DNA of 47,042 nucleotides from assembly GCA_937968015.1 (NCBI GenBank), contig CALBSO010000090.1, positions 1 to 47,042 of the forward strand, written 5' to 3'. Source of the stretch: an uncultured Thermomicrobia bacterium. GTDB lineage: Bacteria; Chloroflexota; Chloroflexia; Thermomicrobiales; JALYUS01. The stretch's first letter is position 1. Each line of letters begins with the position of its first letter. The position numbers were made by a program, and so were the translations under genes. Of this stretch, positions 16,929-25,781 are shown one piece after another. The notes under the pieces were generated by a model that searched no databases, was not told where the DNA came from, and worked only from the letters and a program-made list of their open reading frames with translations.

Positions 16929-17585
16929 TCACATGCGACTCAGCAGTTCGGTGCGCTTGGCGTCATACTCGGCCTGCGAGATTGCGCCGCGATCCCGAAG
17001 GTCGGCGAGTTTCGCGATCAACGAAGCGACGTCTTCGTGCTCGGCCGGGGTGACGGGCGGGGGCGTGGCGCGATAGCCGCTCACCCGGTCGGTGTAGGCA
17101 TCGCGGGCCGCGAGCACCGCCCGCTTGAAAGCGAGTGGATCGGCGACGTGTTCGAGCGTGTCCGTGCCGACATCGTTGCCGGTGACGATCTGCAAGTCGC
17201 CGTAGTTCAGCATGCGGCCAACGAGGGTCTGATTCGTCACGAGGTCGTTGATCATGTTGAGCGATGAGTCAATCGAGTGCTTGCCGAGCAATCCCGAGAC
17301 CTGAATGACGCGGTGGTCGGTGATGATGTAATGCTCGTTCCGCCAGCGCAAGAACTGGATGACGACCTGCACGAAAAAGACCGCCGCCGCGATGAGAAAG
17401 AGCGCGAGGACGATCAGGCCAACATTGCCGTGGCCGATCTTGATCTTCGCGACGATGCCAATGGCGAGGAGGAGGATCGTCAGAACGGTATTGCCGGCGA
17501 TGCGTCGTGCCAGCACCGTCCAGTGTGGATGCGCCTCGAAGAGTTTTTCTTCACCGTTCCCCAATAGGTCGTCAATGTACGCCAT
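16929..17585 (-). CDS. PH-domain membrane protein with C-terminal SHOCT domain
   Basis: 218 aa. Two hydrophobic segments, at about 30-48 and 54-78, precede a bacterial PH-like (bPH2) domain: RNEHYIITDHRVIQVSGLLGKHSIDSS.., with the typical YGDLQIVTG strand. The final ~30 residues (IAKLADLRDRGAISQAEYDAKR) are a SHOCT domain, a short oligomerisation helix pair. Function is unknown; such proteins are thought to sit on the inner face of the membrane. The ATG at 17585 follows GGGAGGG and overlaps the recO 3' end by 14 bp, so the two are co-translated. A longer frame to 18095 would lie inside recO and is rejected. Confidence 0.82.
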   Translation of the reverse strand: MAYIDDLLGNGEEKLFEAHPHWTVLARRIAGNTVLTILLLAIGIVAKIKIGHGNVGLIVLALFLIAAAVFFVQVVIQFLRWRNEHYIITDHRVIQVSGLLGKHSIDSSLNMINDLVTNQTLVGRMLNYGDLQIVTGNDVGTDTLEHVADPLAFKRAVLAARDAYTDRVSGYRATPPPVTPAEHEDVASLIAKLADLRDRGAISQAEYDAKRTELLSRM

Positions 17586-18378
17586 CGCGTCCCTCCCTTT
17601 CCGCCCGATACCCGTCATCCATCCGTTGCAACACGAGAGGCGACCGGAGATCATGCTCGGTCGCGGCGCGAATCCACCGACCGAGCACCGCCCCCGCTTC
17701 ATCGAGCGCGTCTGGCGGCAAGCGGACTTGGACAATCCGCGTGAGCGGCTCGCGGGCGAGGAGACGGAGCGCTTTGATCGTCGCCGTCTCAATCGGCTGC
17801 GCGAGTACGTCGAGTTGCCGACACGCGGGGCAGAGGAGTCCGCCGCGCTCAATGCTGTACACATACGAGACATCCGCCGCAATCGGCGCATTGCACCCGG
17901 CGCACGCCGACCAGGTCGGTGCGAGGCCATTGAGGGTGAGAATGAACAACTCAAACCAGCGGCAGGTCGCCGATGCGTCCGCGCCGACATCGAGGGCGAC
18001 GAGCGCCGCGACGAACGCGTCGTAGAGCACGCGACTGCCGCTCTCCTCCTCCGAAAAGGTATCCACCAGTTCCGCCAGATAATACGCGGGCCCAAGGAGA
18101 TCGAGATCGGACCGGAGGCGCGGGAACGGTTCGAGCATTTCGACCTGCGCGATCACATCGAGATCGCGCCCCTGCGCGAGCAGCATCGCGCACCGGCAGA
18201 ACGGTTCGAGATGCCCGGACTTCTTGCTCGTCATCTTCCGCACGCCTTTGGCGACGGCACGCACTTTGCCACGATCGGGCGTGATGATCGTCAGGAGGCG
18301 ATCCGCTTCGCGCAGGTCGTGCCCCCGCAGGACGATCCCCTCGGTGCGATAGGTTCGTTGTCCCGTTCCGCGCGGCAC
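17572..18378 (-). CDS. recO: DNA repair protein RecO
   Basis: 268 aa. RecO binds SSB and RecR and loads RecA in the RecFOR gap-repair pathway. The N-terminal OB-fold TEGIVLRGHDLREADRLLTI and the RVAKG-like AVAKGVRK are typical. A zinc-finger cysteine set is present: CAGC in the middle and CPAC about 25 residues later. The start is GTG at 18378 with AAAGGAG upstream. A GATAAT preceded by TG (minus strand, about 18403-18411) could be an extended -10 close to the start. recR and recF are not in the window. Confidence 0.9.
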   Translation of the reverse strand: MPRGTGQRTYRTEGIVLRGHDLREADRLLTIITPDRGKVRAVAKGVRKMTSKKSGHLEPFCRCAMLLAQGRDLDVIAQVEMLEPFPRLRSDLDLLGPAYYLAELVDTFSEEESGSRVLYDAFVAALVALDVGADASATCRWFELFILTLNGLAPTWSACAGCNAPIAADVSYVYSIERGGLLCPACRQLDVLAQPIETATIKALRLLAREPLTRIVQVRLPPDALDEAGAVLGRWIRAATEHDLRSPLVLQRMDDGYRAEREGRDGVH

Positions 18379-18482
18379 CGTCGCTCTCCTTTCGATGCCG
18401 CGATTATCGCAGACCCCGCACGCTCGCGCATCCCGTTCGGCGTATACACGGGCGCGGACTGATCGTCTTTCTCACGGCGCTC

Positions 18483-19877
18483 CTAGGGAAGACGACCCGA
18501 ACGGGTCAGGGATTCCGTGTAGTCATTTTCCTCGACCTGCTGCCGCAACTCTTCCGGTGTCCGGTGGCGGCCCGGCCACGCCGCATCGGGCGTCACGCTC
18601 ATTCGTAGCAGCAGGCGCGCCGTAAGGATCGCCGCCATCTGCAAACCGCGCAGCGAGACCTTGTCCACGGTGTCCGCCTCGGTATGGCCCCAGCCGCGAC
18701 CGATCATCCCTTGTCGCGCGTCCCGGCTGGAGAGCGTCCCCGCCGGGACGCCCGCGAGGGTGAACGGGAAATGATCGGAGTGCCCGGCAAAGCGGTCCGC
18801 GACATCGAATTTGTAAGCGAACTCGTCCGCGAGGCCGCTGAAGAAGGGGACGAGTTCCGGCGTGCCGGTAAGCGCCATCACCTCCGCGCCGCCACCGCCC
18901 TGCCCGGCGCCATCGAGGTTGAGCACGTAGCGCACGCGACCCAACTCGTCGGCGTGCTGGTCCCGATGCGCCCACGCGCCGAACAGGCCAACTTCCTCGG
19001 CGGCGAACGCAACGAAGCGGATGCCGCGCACCAGTTGGTCCCGGACATTGGCGAGCGCGCGGCCGGCCTCGACTAATGTGCAGGTGCCCGCGCCATCGTC
19101 GCCCGCGCCATCCGCGATGTCGTGCGCGTCGTAGTGCGCGCCCGTGATGATGAATTGATCGGTCGAGCCGTCGCCGGGCAATTCGCCGACGACATTGTTC
19201 GTGGTGACACGCTGGCTCGTGCCGGTGTCCGTGATGTGCAGCGCCGGATGATCGCCGTGTTTCGCGAGGCGGAGGATGGCATTGCCCGTCTCCCATGAGA
19301 CGCCGATGCCAGGGATCGGCGCGTTCGGAAAGAGGCTGCCGGTAATCCGCAGTTGGCCGGGATTCTGGTTGATAAAGATGAAGCCGGAAGCGCCCGCCGC
19401 GATCGCCCAGCGGTACTTGTCTGTCCGGTGGCTGACCTTTTTCGCCGTCAACCAGTTGCCTGTCTCCGCCGCGCAGACGGCGATTTTCCCCTTGACCGTG
19501 TCCCCGAGACGGGCGAAATCCTCTTGCTCGCCGCCGCCGCAATCAATCATCTCGGCGGTCAGGTCGCACGCCGGGCTGTACGGGAGGGCGAGGGTGGAAA
19601 ACGTGCGCTCGACGGGCGCGGTCATGCGGAGCGTCGTCGTGCCGCGCGTCCAGGCGGTGATGTCCAGCGGTTCGAGATGGACGTTGTCGAGACCGTTCGC
19701 ACGCATTGTGGCTGCAATGACGTCCGCCGCCCGGCGCTCGCTCGCGCTGCCCGCGAAGCGGTTGCCGCACACATCGCAGAGTTCGAGAAGCAATTGATAC
19801 GACGTATCGCTTGTAAAAATGTCCCCGATGATCTGCCGGTCGGTCGCCAGGAGATTGTTCGTTGTCATCGTCGCCAC
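18483..19877 (-). CDS. M28 family zinc aminopeptidase with PA-type insert
   Basis: 464 aa. The metal ligands of the M28 family appear in order: H248 (GAHYDAHD), D261 (GDDGAG), the catalytic/bridging pair E294-E295, D322 (NLDGAG) and H398 (GWGHTEADTV). A protease-associated region lies around 100-200 (GKIAVCAAETGN, AGASGFIFINQNP). No signal peptide is visible. The GTG at 19877 has AGGAGG seven bases upstream and is preferred over the ATG at 19868. It likely removes N-terminal amino acids from peptides. It lies 104 nt upstream of recO, divergent from the small zincin gene. Confidence 0.88.
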   Translation of the reverse strand: MATMTTNNLLATDRQIIGDIFTSDTSYQLLLELCDVCGNRFAGSASERRAADVIAATMRANGLDNVHLEPLDITAWTRGTTTLRMTAPVERTFSTLALPYSPACDLTAEMIDCGGGEQEDFARLGDTVKGKIAVCAAETGNWLTAKKVSHRTDKYRWAIAAGASGFIFINQNPGQLRITGSLFPNAPIPGIGVSWETGNAILRLAKHGDHPALHITDTGTSQRVTTNNVVGELPGDGSTDQFIITGAHYDAHDIADGAGDDGAGTCTLVEAGRALANVRDQLVRGIRFVAFAAEEVGLFGAWAHRDQHADELGRVRYVLNLDGAGQGGGGAEVMALTGTPELVPFFSGLADEFAYKFDVADRFAGHSDHFPFTLAGVPAGTLSSRDARQGMIGRGWGHTEADTVDKVSLRGLQMAAILTARLLLRMSVTPDAAWPGRHRTPEELRQQVEENDYTESLTRSGRLP

Positions 19878-19971
19878 GTTTTCCCCTCCTCGAATAATGC
19901 CGGACACTTCGTGCGGCGATTGTAGCACCGAAGTTGGCAGTCGGCAGGGGCGAGAAGTGGGCGACGATGCG

Positions 19972-19991
19972 CGAAAGCGCTCTCGCTTTCG
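19972..19991. repeat. 8-bp perfect inverted repeat in the M28/zincin divergent region
   Basis: CGAAAGCG (19972-19979) and CGCTTTCG (19984-19991) are separated by CTCT. There is no T run, so it is not an intrinsic terminator. It may be an operator or a small hairpin. Confidence 0.5.
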
Positions 19992-20046
19992 ACTGCGGAC
20001 TTCCCCTAGTACGTACGCGCCATTAATGCGGTAATTATCCGCAAAG

Positions 20047-20057
20047 TATGGTAGAAT
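20047..20057 (+). promoter_or_regulatory. Extended -10 promoter of the zincin-membrane protein-gyrB run
   Basis: TATGGTAGAAT carries TAGAAT (20052-20057) preceded by a TGn extension, with no good -35. The transcript would begin near 20064. It would include a small hairpin (20060-20081) with a GAAA loop before the start codon. Confidence 0.45.
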
Positions 20058-20108
20058 ATCCGTGCGGGAAACCGCATACGGAAGGGGCGGCGGGGCGTGG
20101 AGTGGTGC

Positions 20109-20519
20109 ATGATGCGGGTGGGCCAACGCGCATTTGAACGCCTCGTGGCGGACGCACTGGATGGCTTGCCCGACGCGATCCTGCGGATGCTTGACAATGT
20201 CGCGGTGGTCGTCGCCGATGTGCCAACGCCCCACCAGCAACGACGCATGCATCTGGCCGATGACGAGGCGCTGCTCGGCCTGTACGAGGGGATTCCGCTC
20301 ACGGAGCGGACGTCCGGATACGGAGCGGTCTTGCCGGATAAGGTGACGATCTTCCAACGCGCGATCGAGGCGCAGTGCGACAGCGAGACTGAACTCGTCG
20401 AGGCTGTGCGCCATACCGTCGTGCATGAATTGGCGCACCATCTCGGGATCTCGGATGAACGGCTGATCGAGATCGGTTTCGAGGACGATCCGTATGGCAC
20501 GGACGGGAGCGGGCGATGA
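20109..20519 (+). CDS. Small zincin metallopeptidase family protein
   Basis: 136 aa. The HExxH zinc motif is HELAHH (H106, E107, H110), within VVHELAHHLGISDERL. This is the hallmark of a small bacterial zincin family often annotated only as 'metallopeptidase family protein'. The third ligand is probably D116 in the same helix-loop. There is no signal peptide. The ATG at 20109 has GGAG six bases upstream; ATG 20112 and GTG 20097 are possible. The stop overlaps the next gene as ATGA at 20516-20519. Its target is unknown. It heads a co-directional run with a membrane protein and gyrB. Confidence 0.8.
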   Translation: MMRVGQRAFERLVADALDGLPDAILRMLDNVAVVVADVPTPHQQRRMHLADDEALLGLYEGIPLTERTSGYGAVLPDKVTIFQRAIEAQCDSETELVEAVRHTVVHELAHHLGISDERLIEIGFEDDPYGTDGSGR

Positions 20520-21538
20520 ACCGCGGACCGTGGCGACCATGGGGCGAAGCGGAGACGGACGACCGTGCGCCGGGTGTCATCGAGACGCTCCAGAGTGGGT
20601 ACGACATGCTGAACGCGCGCCCGTATTTGATCGCCGTACCACTCGCGCTCGACCTCGTTCTCTGGCTTGGGCCGCGCCTGACCTCGCCCGCGCTGTTCGC
20701 GTGGCTCGCGCGGTGGCCGGCACAGAGCGCGAGTGGCGCCGATCTCGCTCAGACGCTGCGGGCGCGCGGCGAATCGGCGGAAATCACCACAGGGATCGCA
20801 CAACTCTGGAACGGCTATGGCGTATCGAGCCTGGTCGGCACCCTGGGCCGGGGGCGCGTCGCGAATGTGATCGAGCGGCCAACGGCGGCAATCGGGCCGT
20901 GGTATGTCGCGGTGTTTGTGCTGCTCGCGCTCCTGGTGATTGGGTTGTGGCTGAAGTCGCTTTTCGTCGCGCCGATCGCGCAGATGGTGCGGCGCGAGCC
21001 GTTCGTATTAGGGACGACGCTGCGGATGAGTTGGGAGGCGGCGACGCGGACCGTGCTCTTGTTTCTCACCGCCTTCGGCATGCTCGCGCTGACGTTGATC
21101 CCGGTGGTGATTGTCGCGGCGACCTTCGTGCTGGCGGGACTCAACGGCTTTGGTGTGATTATTCTCGCGACGCTCGTGCCGGTGATGGGCGCGCTCTTTT
21201 ACGGGGCGTTCGCGATGGACGCGATCTTTCTCGAAAGGGTCGGGCCGATGCGGGCGATCTACCTGTCCTACCGCGTGGTGCGCCGGAATGTCTGGCCGAC
21301 GGCAGGATTCATCGCGCTGACGATCCTGATCTCGCGCGGTGTTCCGCTCGCGTTGACTCGGGTGGTGCAGCAGCCGATTGGAGCGCTGCTCGCGATGATC
21401 GCGCATGCCTATGTCGCGGCGGGGCTGGCGACGGGGAGTTTACTGTTTTATCGAGAGCGCCGGGCGCGCGTCCTGGATGTGCGGCCCGAGCAGATAATCG
21501 AGACCGAAGAAGCGGCGACGGGGCGGCACGCGTCGTGA
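20516..21538 (+). CDS. Polytopic membrane protein of unknown function
   Basis: 340 aa. After a polar N terminus, hydrophobic segments lie at about 37-52, 128-147 (VAVFVLLALLVIGLWL), 179-212, 214-230, 260-275 and 287-310, giving roughly six membrane passes. The last 30 residues are charged and cytoplasmic. No catalytic motif was recognised. Translation is coupled to the zincin by an ATGA overlap, and gyrB starts 24 nt later. The three genes probably share a transcript. It could be a partner or substrate of the zincin, but nothing in the sequence proves that. Confidence 0.7.
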   Translation: MNRGPWRPWGEAETDDRAPGVIETLQSGYDMLNARPYLIAVPLALDLVLWLGPRLTSPALFAWLARWPAQSASGADLAQTLRARGESAEITTGIAQLWNGYGVSSLVGTLGRGRVANVIERPTAAIGPWYVAVFVLLALLVIGLWLKSLFVAPIAQMVRREPFVLGTTLRMSWEAATRTVLLFLTAFGMLALTLIPVVIVAATFVLAGLNGFGVIILATLVPVMGALFYGAFAMDAIFLERVGPMRAIYLSYRVVRRNVWPTAGFIALTILISRGVPLALTRVVQQPIGALLAMIAHAYVAAGLATGSLLFYRERRARVLDVRPEQIIETEEAATGRHAS

Positions 21539-21562
21539 GCAAGTGTGAGGAGTAGCGAATAC

Positions 21563-23575
21563 ATGGCAGACGAGATCAAAACGAATGGCACAAATGGCGC
21601 GAACGGAGCGAACGGAGCCGACAGCGCCAACGGCACGAACGGCAATGGCCGCGCACGCATCCCGCGCGAGAAGATCACGAGCAAGTATGGTTCCGAGCAA
21701 ATCCAAGTGCTCGAAGGGTTGGAGGCGGTCCGCCGTCGCCCCGGCATGTACATTGGCGACACGGACACGAAGGGGCTACACCATCTCGTCTTTGAGATCG
21801 TGGACAACAGTGTGGACGAGGCATTGGCCGGTCACGCCACCGAGATCACGCTGACGATCAGTAAGGACGAGACAATTACGGTGCGCGATAACGGGCGCGG
21901 TTTCCCGGTCGGCCGCCACCATCAGATGAAGGACAAAGACACACTCGAAGTGATCCACACCGTCCTTCATGCCGGTGGCAAGTTTGGCGGCGGCGGCTAT
22001 AAGGTCTCCGGCGGCCTGCACGGCGTTGGCGCCTCGGCGGTCAATGCATTGTCCAGTTTCATGCGCGTTGAGTCGCATCAGAAGGGCAAGATCTACTGGC
22101 AGGAGTACGAGCGCGGCAAGCCGCTGGACAAAGTGAAATCCAAGGCGAATCCGAACCTGACCGATCGCGGCTCAGTGACCACTTTCCGCTTCGATGAGAC
22201 GATTTTCAAGGAGTTGTCGTACTCCTACGAGACGCTGCTCAATCGTTTCCGCGAGCAGGCGTACCTGACGCAGGGCCTCAGGATCACGATGGTGGACGAG
22301 CGCAGCGACCAGGAATGCACCTTCTACTTCGAGGGCGGCATCGTCTCGTATGTGCGCCACCTGAATAAGCACCGCACGCCGGTGCATCAGCCGCCCTTCT
22401 TCGTCCGCAAGCAGGTCGGCGATTACCTGATCGAAGTGGCGCTGCAATACAACGACACCTTCGGCGAGGCGGCCTTCTCGTTCGCCAATAACATCAACAC
22501 GGTGGACGGCGGCACGCACATGAGCGGCTTCCGCGCCGCCCTGACCCGCACGATCAACGACTTCGCCCGCAAGCAGGGCATCCTCGGCGAGAAGGCGGAC
22601 GCGCTGACTGGCGACGACGTGCGCGAGGGTTTGACGGCGATTGTCTCCGTCAAGTTGCCCGACCCGTCGTTTGAGAGCCAGACGAAGGTCAAACTGACGA
22701 CGCCGGACATGGCGGGCGCGGTGCAATCGGCGATGAACGAGTCGTTCAGCATGTGGCTGGAGGAGAACCCCTCCGCCGCCAAGCGAATCGTCGAGAAGTG
22801 CATCATGTCCGCCCGCGCGCGGGAGGCGGCGCGCAAGGCGCGCGACGTCACCCGCAAGGGGATGATGGACGGCCTCGCGCTCCCCGGCAAACTTGCCGAC
22901 TGCCAGGAGACCGACCCGGCGCGCAGCGAACTCTACATCGTCGAGGGCGACTCGGCGGGCGGCTCGGCGAAGCAGGGACGCGACCGGCGCTTCCAGGCGA
23001 TCCTACCCTTGCGCGGGAAGATTCTCAATGTCGAGCGGGCGCGGCTCGACCGCATGCTCTCGTCCGACGCGATCCGCACGCTGATTACGGCACTCGGTGT
23101 CGGCATCGGCGAGCAGTATGACATCAGTAAACTCCGCTACCACCGCATCATTCTGATGACGGACGCCGATGTGGACGGCCTGCATATCCGCACCTTGCTT
23201 CTCACGTTCTTCTTCCGGCACATGCAGGAGATGATCACGAGCGGCAATATCTACATCGCCCAGCCGCCGCTCTTCAAAATGTCGTGGGGTAAGGAGGAGC
23301 GCTGGGTACTCGATGAGCGCGAGCGGACGCTGCTGGAAAAGACGCTGACCGGCAAGAAGGTCGAAGTCTCCCGCTTCAAGGGCCTCGGCGAAATGAACGC
23401 CAACGACCTCTGGGCGACGACGATGGATCCGGCCCGCCGCACCCTCTTGCAGGTGACGATCGACGACGCCGTCCGCGCCGACGAGACCTTCGACATGCTG
23501 ATGGGCCAGGATGTCCCGCCCCGCCGCCGCTTCATCCAGACCCACGCCCGCGAGGTGCAAAACCTCGACGTGTAA
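21563..23575 (+). CDS. gyrB: DNA gyrase subunit B
   Basis: 670 aa, type IIA topoisomerase ATPase subunit. Visible are the GHKL ATPase motifs (EIVDNSVDEALAGHA, DNGRGFPV, SGGLHGVGASAVNAL), the QTKVKL region, and the TOPRIM EGDSAGGSAKQGRDR and DADVDGLHIRTLL. The length is typical of GyrB without the proteobacterial insert; ParE is hard to exclude without GyrA/ParC next door. The ATG at 21563 follows GAGGAG. Residues ~6-29 are a low-complexity run of Asn-Gly-Ala/Thr units before the conserved KYGSEQIQVLEGLEAVR, an unusual N-terminal tail. A clear terminator follows. Confidence 0.95.
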   Translation: MADEIKTNGTNGANGANGADSANGTNGNGRARIPREKITSKYGSEQIQVLEGLEAVRRRPGMYIGDTDTKGLHHLVFEIVDNSVDEALAGHATEITLTISKDETITVRDNGRGFPVGRHHQMKDKDTLEVIHTVLHAGGKFGGGGYKVSGGLHGVGASAVNALSSFMRVESHQKGKIYWQEYERGKPLDKVKSKANPNLTDRGSVTTFRFDETIFKELSYSYETLLNRFREQAYLTQGLRITMVDERSDQECTFYFEGGIVSYVRHLNKHRTPVHQPPFFVRKQVGDYLIEVALQYNDTFGEAAFSFANNINTVDGGTHMSGFRAALTRTINDFARKQGILGEKADALTGDDVREGLTAIVSVKLPDPSFESQTKVKLTTPDMAGAVQSAMNESFSMWLEENPSAAKRIVEKCIMSARAREAARKARDVTRKGMMDGLALPGKLADCQETDPARSELYIVEGDSAGGSAKQGRDRRFQAILPLRGKILNVERARLDRMLSSDAIRTLITALGVGIGEQYDISKLRYHRIILMTDADVDGLHIRTLLLTFFFRHMQEMITSGNIYIAQPPLFKMSWGKEERWVLDERERTLLEKTLTGKKVEVSRFKGLGEMNANDLWATTMDPARRTLLQVTIDDAVRADETFDMLMGQDVPPRRRFIQTHAREVQNLDV

Positions 23576-23599
23576 CAGGTGGCATTCTCACGTATGATG

Positions 23600-23630
23600 A
23601 AGCGGATGGGGAGAAACCTCATCCGCTTTT
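23600..23630 (+). terminator. Intrinsic terminator of gyrB
   Basis: AAGCGGATG (23600-23608) pairs with CATCCGCTT (23620-23628), followed by a T run. The sequence is a sibling of the tRNA-Pro terminator, with a compensatory base-pair change. Confidence 0.85.
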
Positions 23631-23656
23631 GTTTGTCTGTGAAGGGGGTTTCGCGC

Positions 23657-24958
23657 ATGTACCTCGCGCCCGCTCCGCTTGCCGCTGCCGCCGCCGATTT
23701 GCGTTCCGGCGCGCTGTCACTCGATCAGTACATCAACGACAAGTGCGCGTGGCTGGAATCGGCGGACGCTGAGATTCATGCGCTGCTGCCGGAGTCGAAC
23801 CGGCGGAGGCGGCTGCTGCGGGAGGCAGAGGAACTGGAACGGCGATGGCCCGATCCCGCGTCGCGCCCGCCGCTTTTTGGCGTGCTCGTCGGGGTGAAGG
23901 ACATCTATCATGTGGATGGCTTCGTGACATGCGCGGGGTCGGAGGTGCCGCCGGAACTGTTCGCGGGGCCGGAGGCGGCGGTCGTCGGGCTGCTGCGAGA
24001 AGCGGGCGCGCTGATCCTCGGCAAGACGGTGACGACCGAGTTCGCGGGCTTCGAGCAGAATGGCACACGCAACCCGCACAACCTCGACCATACGCCGGGC
24101 GGTTCGAGCAGCGGGTCGGCGGCGGCGGTCGCGGCGGGGTTCTGCCAACTGGCGCTCGGCAGCCAGACGGTCGGCTCCGTGATCCGCCCCGCCGCGTTCT
24201 GCGGTGTCGTCGGCTTTAAACCGACCTACGACCGCATCCCGACCGCCGGGATCGTCTACTACTCCCAGTCGGTAGATCACGTCGGGCTGTTCACGCAGGA
24301 TGTCGCGGGGATGGCCGTCGCCGCGTCCGTGCTTTGTCGCGACTGGCAACCGGCGGCGGAGAGTAGGAGGCCCGTCCTCGGTATGCCGGAGGGGGCGTAT
24401 CTCGCGCAGTCATCGCCGGAGGGGTTAGCGGCGTTTGCACAGCAGATCACGATGCTTCAGGAGGCGGGCTACATCGTGAAGCGAGTGGCCGCGCTCGATG
24501 ACATCGCCGCGATCACTGAACGACATACCTGGATGACGACGGCGGAGATGGCGGCGCTGCACAAGGATTGGTTCCCGGAGCACGAGGCGAACTACCGCCC
24601 CGTCACCGCCGAGACCTTCCGCAAAGGGCAACAGGTGACGCCGGAGCAACTGGCGGAAGGGCGCGCGAGCCGGATGCGGGTTCGGTCGCAGTTGCAATCG
24701 TTGATGGACGCGCAGGGGATTGACCTCTGGGTCTGCCCGCCCGCGCCCGGCTCCGCGCCGGAAGGAATCGCCTCGACCGGCAATCCGGCGATGAACCTAC
24801 CGTGGACGCACACCGGCATGCCCGCGATCACCGTCCCTGCCGGGCACGCGGAGAACGGCCTGCCGCTCGGTTTCCAGTGTATCGCGCGGGCGGAGGCGGA
24901 CGAGCAGTTGCTGGCATGGGCCATGCCGATTGCTGATACGCTGGGTGGCGAACAGTGA
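23657..24958 (+). CDS. Amidase signature family enzyme
   Basis: 433 aa. The Ser-cisSer-Lys triad is visible: K81 in GVKDIY, the glycine/serine-rich GGSSSGSAAAVAAG with cis-Ser near S150, and nucleophile S174 in TVGSVIRPAAFCG. The 24-residue S150-S174 spacing matches the family. The carbonyl hydrolysed cannot be predicted; GatA is unlikely because gatB lies elsewhere without gatC and the protein is short. The ATG at 23657 follows GAAGGGGG and lies after the gyrB terminator, so longer starts are rejected. It ends 13 nt from the convergent DUF4352-like gene. Confidence 0.88.
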   Translation: MYLAPAPLAAAAADLRSGALSLDQYINDKCAWLESADAEIHALLPESNRRRRLLREAEELERRWPDPASRPPLFGVLVGVKDIYHVDGFVTCAGSEVPPELFAGPEAAVVGLLREAGALILGKTVTTEFAGFEQNGTRNPHNLDHTPGGSSSGSAAAVAAGFCQLALGSQTVGSVIRPAAFCGVVGFKPTYDRIPTAGIVYYSQSVDHVGLFTQDVAGMAVAASVLCRDWQPAAESRRPVLGMPEGAYLAQSSPEGLAAFAQQITMLQEAGYIVKRVAALDDIAAITERHTWMTTAEMAALHKDWFPEHEANYRPVTAETFRKGQQVTPEQLAEGRASRMRVRSQLQSLMDAQGIDLWVCPPAPGSAPEGIASTGNPAMNLPWTHTGMPAITVPAGHAENGLPLGFQCIARAEADEQLLAWAMPIADTLGGEQ

Positions 24959-24971
24959 GCCGCGATCTTGG

Positions 24972-25694
24972 CTATGTCGCGTCGAAATAGAGCGCGCCGC
25001 GGGCACTCGGGTTCGGCGTGTATTTGAGCCAGGTGACGCGGGCGGCGGCGGGGACGGAGAAAACGAGCACACCCTGGATGATCGCGTGTGGCGCGACAGT
25101 GCCGCCGGTTGGGAGCGGATCGCCGAAGCCGGTGACCGCGCTCGTGACGAAGTCCACACCGGGCGTCGTCCGTATCTGCCATCTGCCGAGCGTCACGGGC
25201 ACGTCACTGAGATTTTCGATCAGCACTTCGACGGTAACGAATTTGTACCCGGCGGCAGGCCGCGCAGTGGGTGTTGCCGGTCGCGCATCGTCGGCGATAC
25301 CCAGGATCGCGACGCGTTGTCCGCTGAGCATCCCGGTATTGCTTGCGGAGAGCGGGACGCGGAAGTCCACATTCGGGTCAGGGGTCGGCGTACTCGGCGG
25401 CGCCGTTGGTGGTGGTACCGTCGGTGTGGCTGGGAGCGGTGTCGCGGTCGCCGGCCCCGGAGTCCATGTCGGCGTTGGTGCGAACGCCGCGACATTGACG
25501 AGCGCCGCCGTCGCAGGGGTCGGTGTGCCATCGCGGCTCGTAAAGCCCGCGCCAATCGCAATCACCGCCACGAATGCCGCGCTGTAGGCAACGAGCGCCA
25601 CGCCGAAGATATACGGCCAGACTGACCCCTGCCTGCGCGGCGGTCGCGTGATCGTGGGCATCGCACGCTCGCCGTCAGGCCTTGGGAACCCCAT
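24972..25694 (-). CDS. Membrane-anchored DUF4352/Ig-like protein with Pro-Thr linker
   Basis: 240 aa. A membrane anchor at about 26-50 (YIFGVALVAYSAAFVAVIAIG) is followed by a Thr/Pro/Ala-rich linker (about 55-108), with runs such as PTVPPPTAPPSTPTP. A beta-rich domain then extends to the end (YKFVTVEVLIENLSDVPVTL, GTVAPHAIIQGVLVFSVP). This pattern matches DUF4352/telokin-like extracellular proteins. The ATG at 25694 has GGAGAG upstream; ATG 25661 is an alternative. Function is unknown, probably surface-exposed. It lies downstream of tRNA-Ile2 on the same strand. Confidence 0.72.
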   Translation of the reverse strand: MGFPRPDGERAMPTITRPPRRQGSVWPYIFGVALVAYSAAFVAVIAIGAGFTSRDGTPTPATAALVNVAAFAPTPTWTPGPATATPLPATPTVPPPTAPPSTPTPDPNVDFRVPLSASNTGMLSGQRVAILGIADDARPATPTARPAAGYKFVTVEVLIENLSDVPVTLGRWQIRTTPGVDFVTSAVTGFGDPLPTGGTVAPHAIIQGVLVFSVPAAARVTWLKYTPNPSARGALYFDAT

Positions 25695-25781
25695 TCCGTG
25701 CTACTCTCCGCGAAGTGGCGTGCGGTGGCCGCGACGCACCGTCCCACATGGGGCGACGCTTTCCGAAAGTGCCCGCAAGAC

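Noticed and set aside
23657..24958. Amidase as GatA
   Set aside because: Shorter than usual GatA, not near gatB, and no gatC beside it. Signature alone is shared by all amidases.
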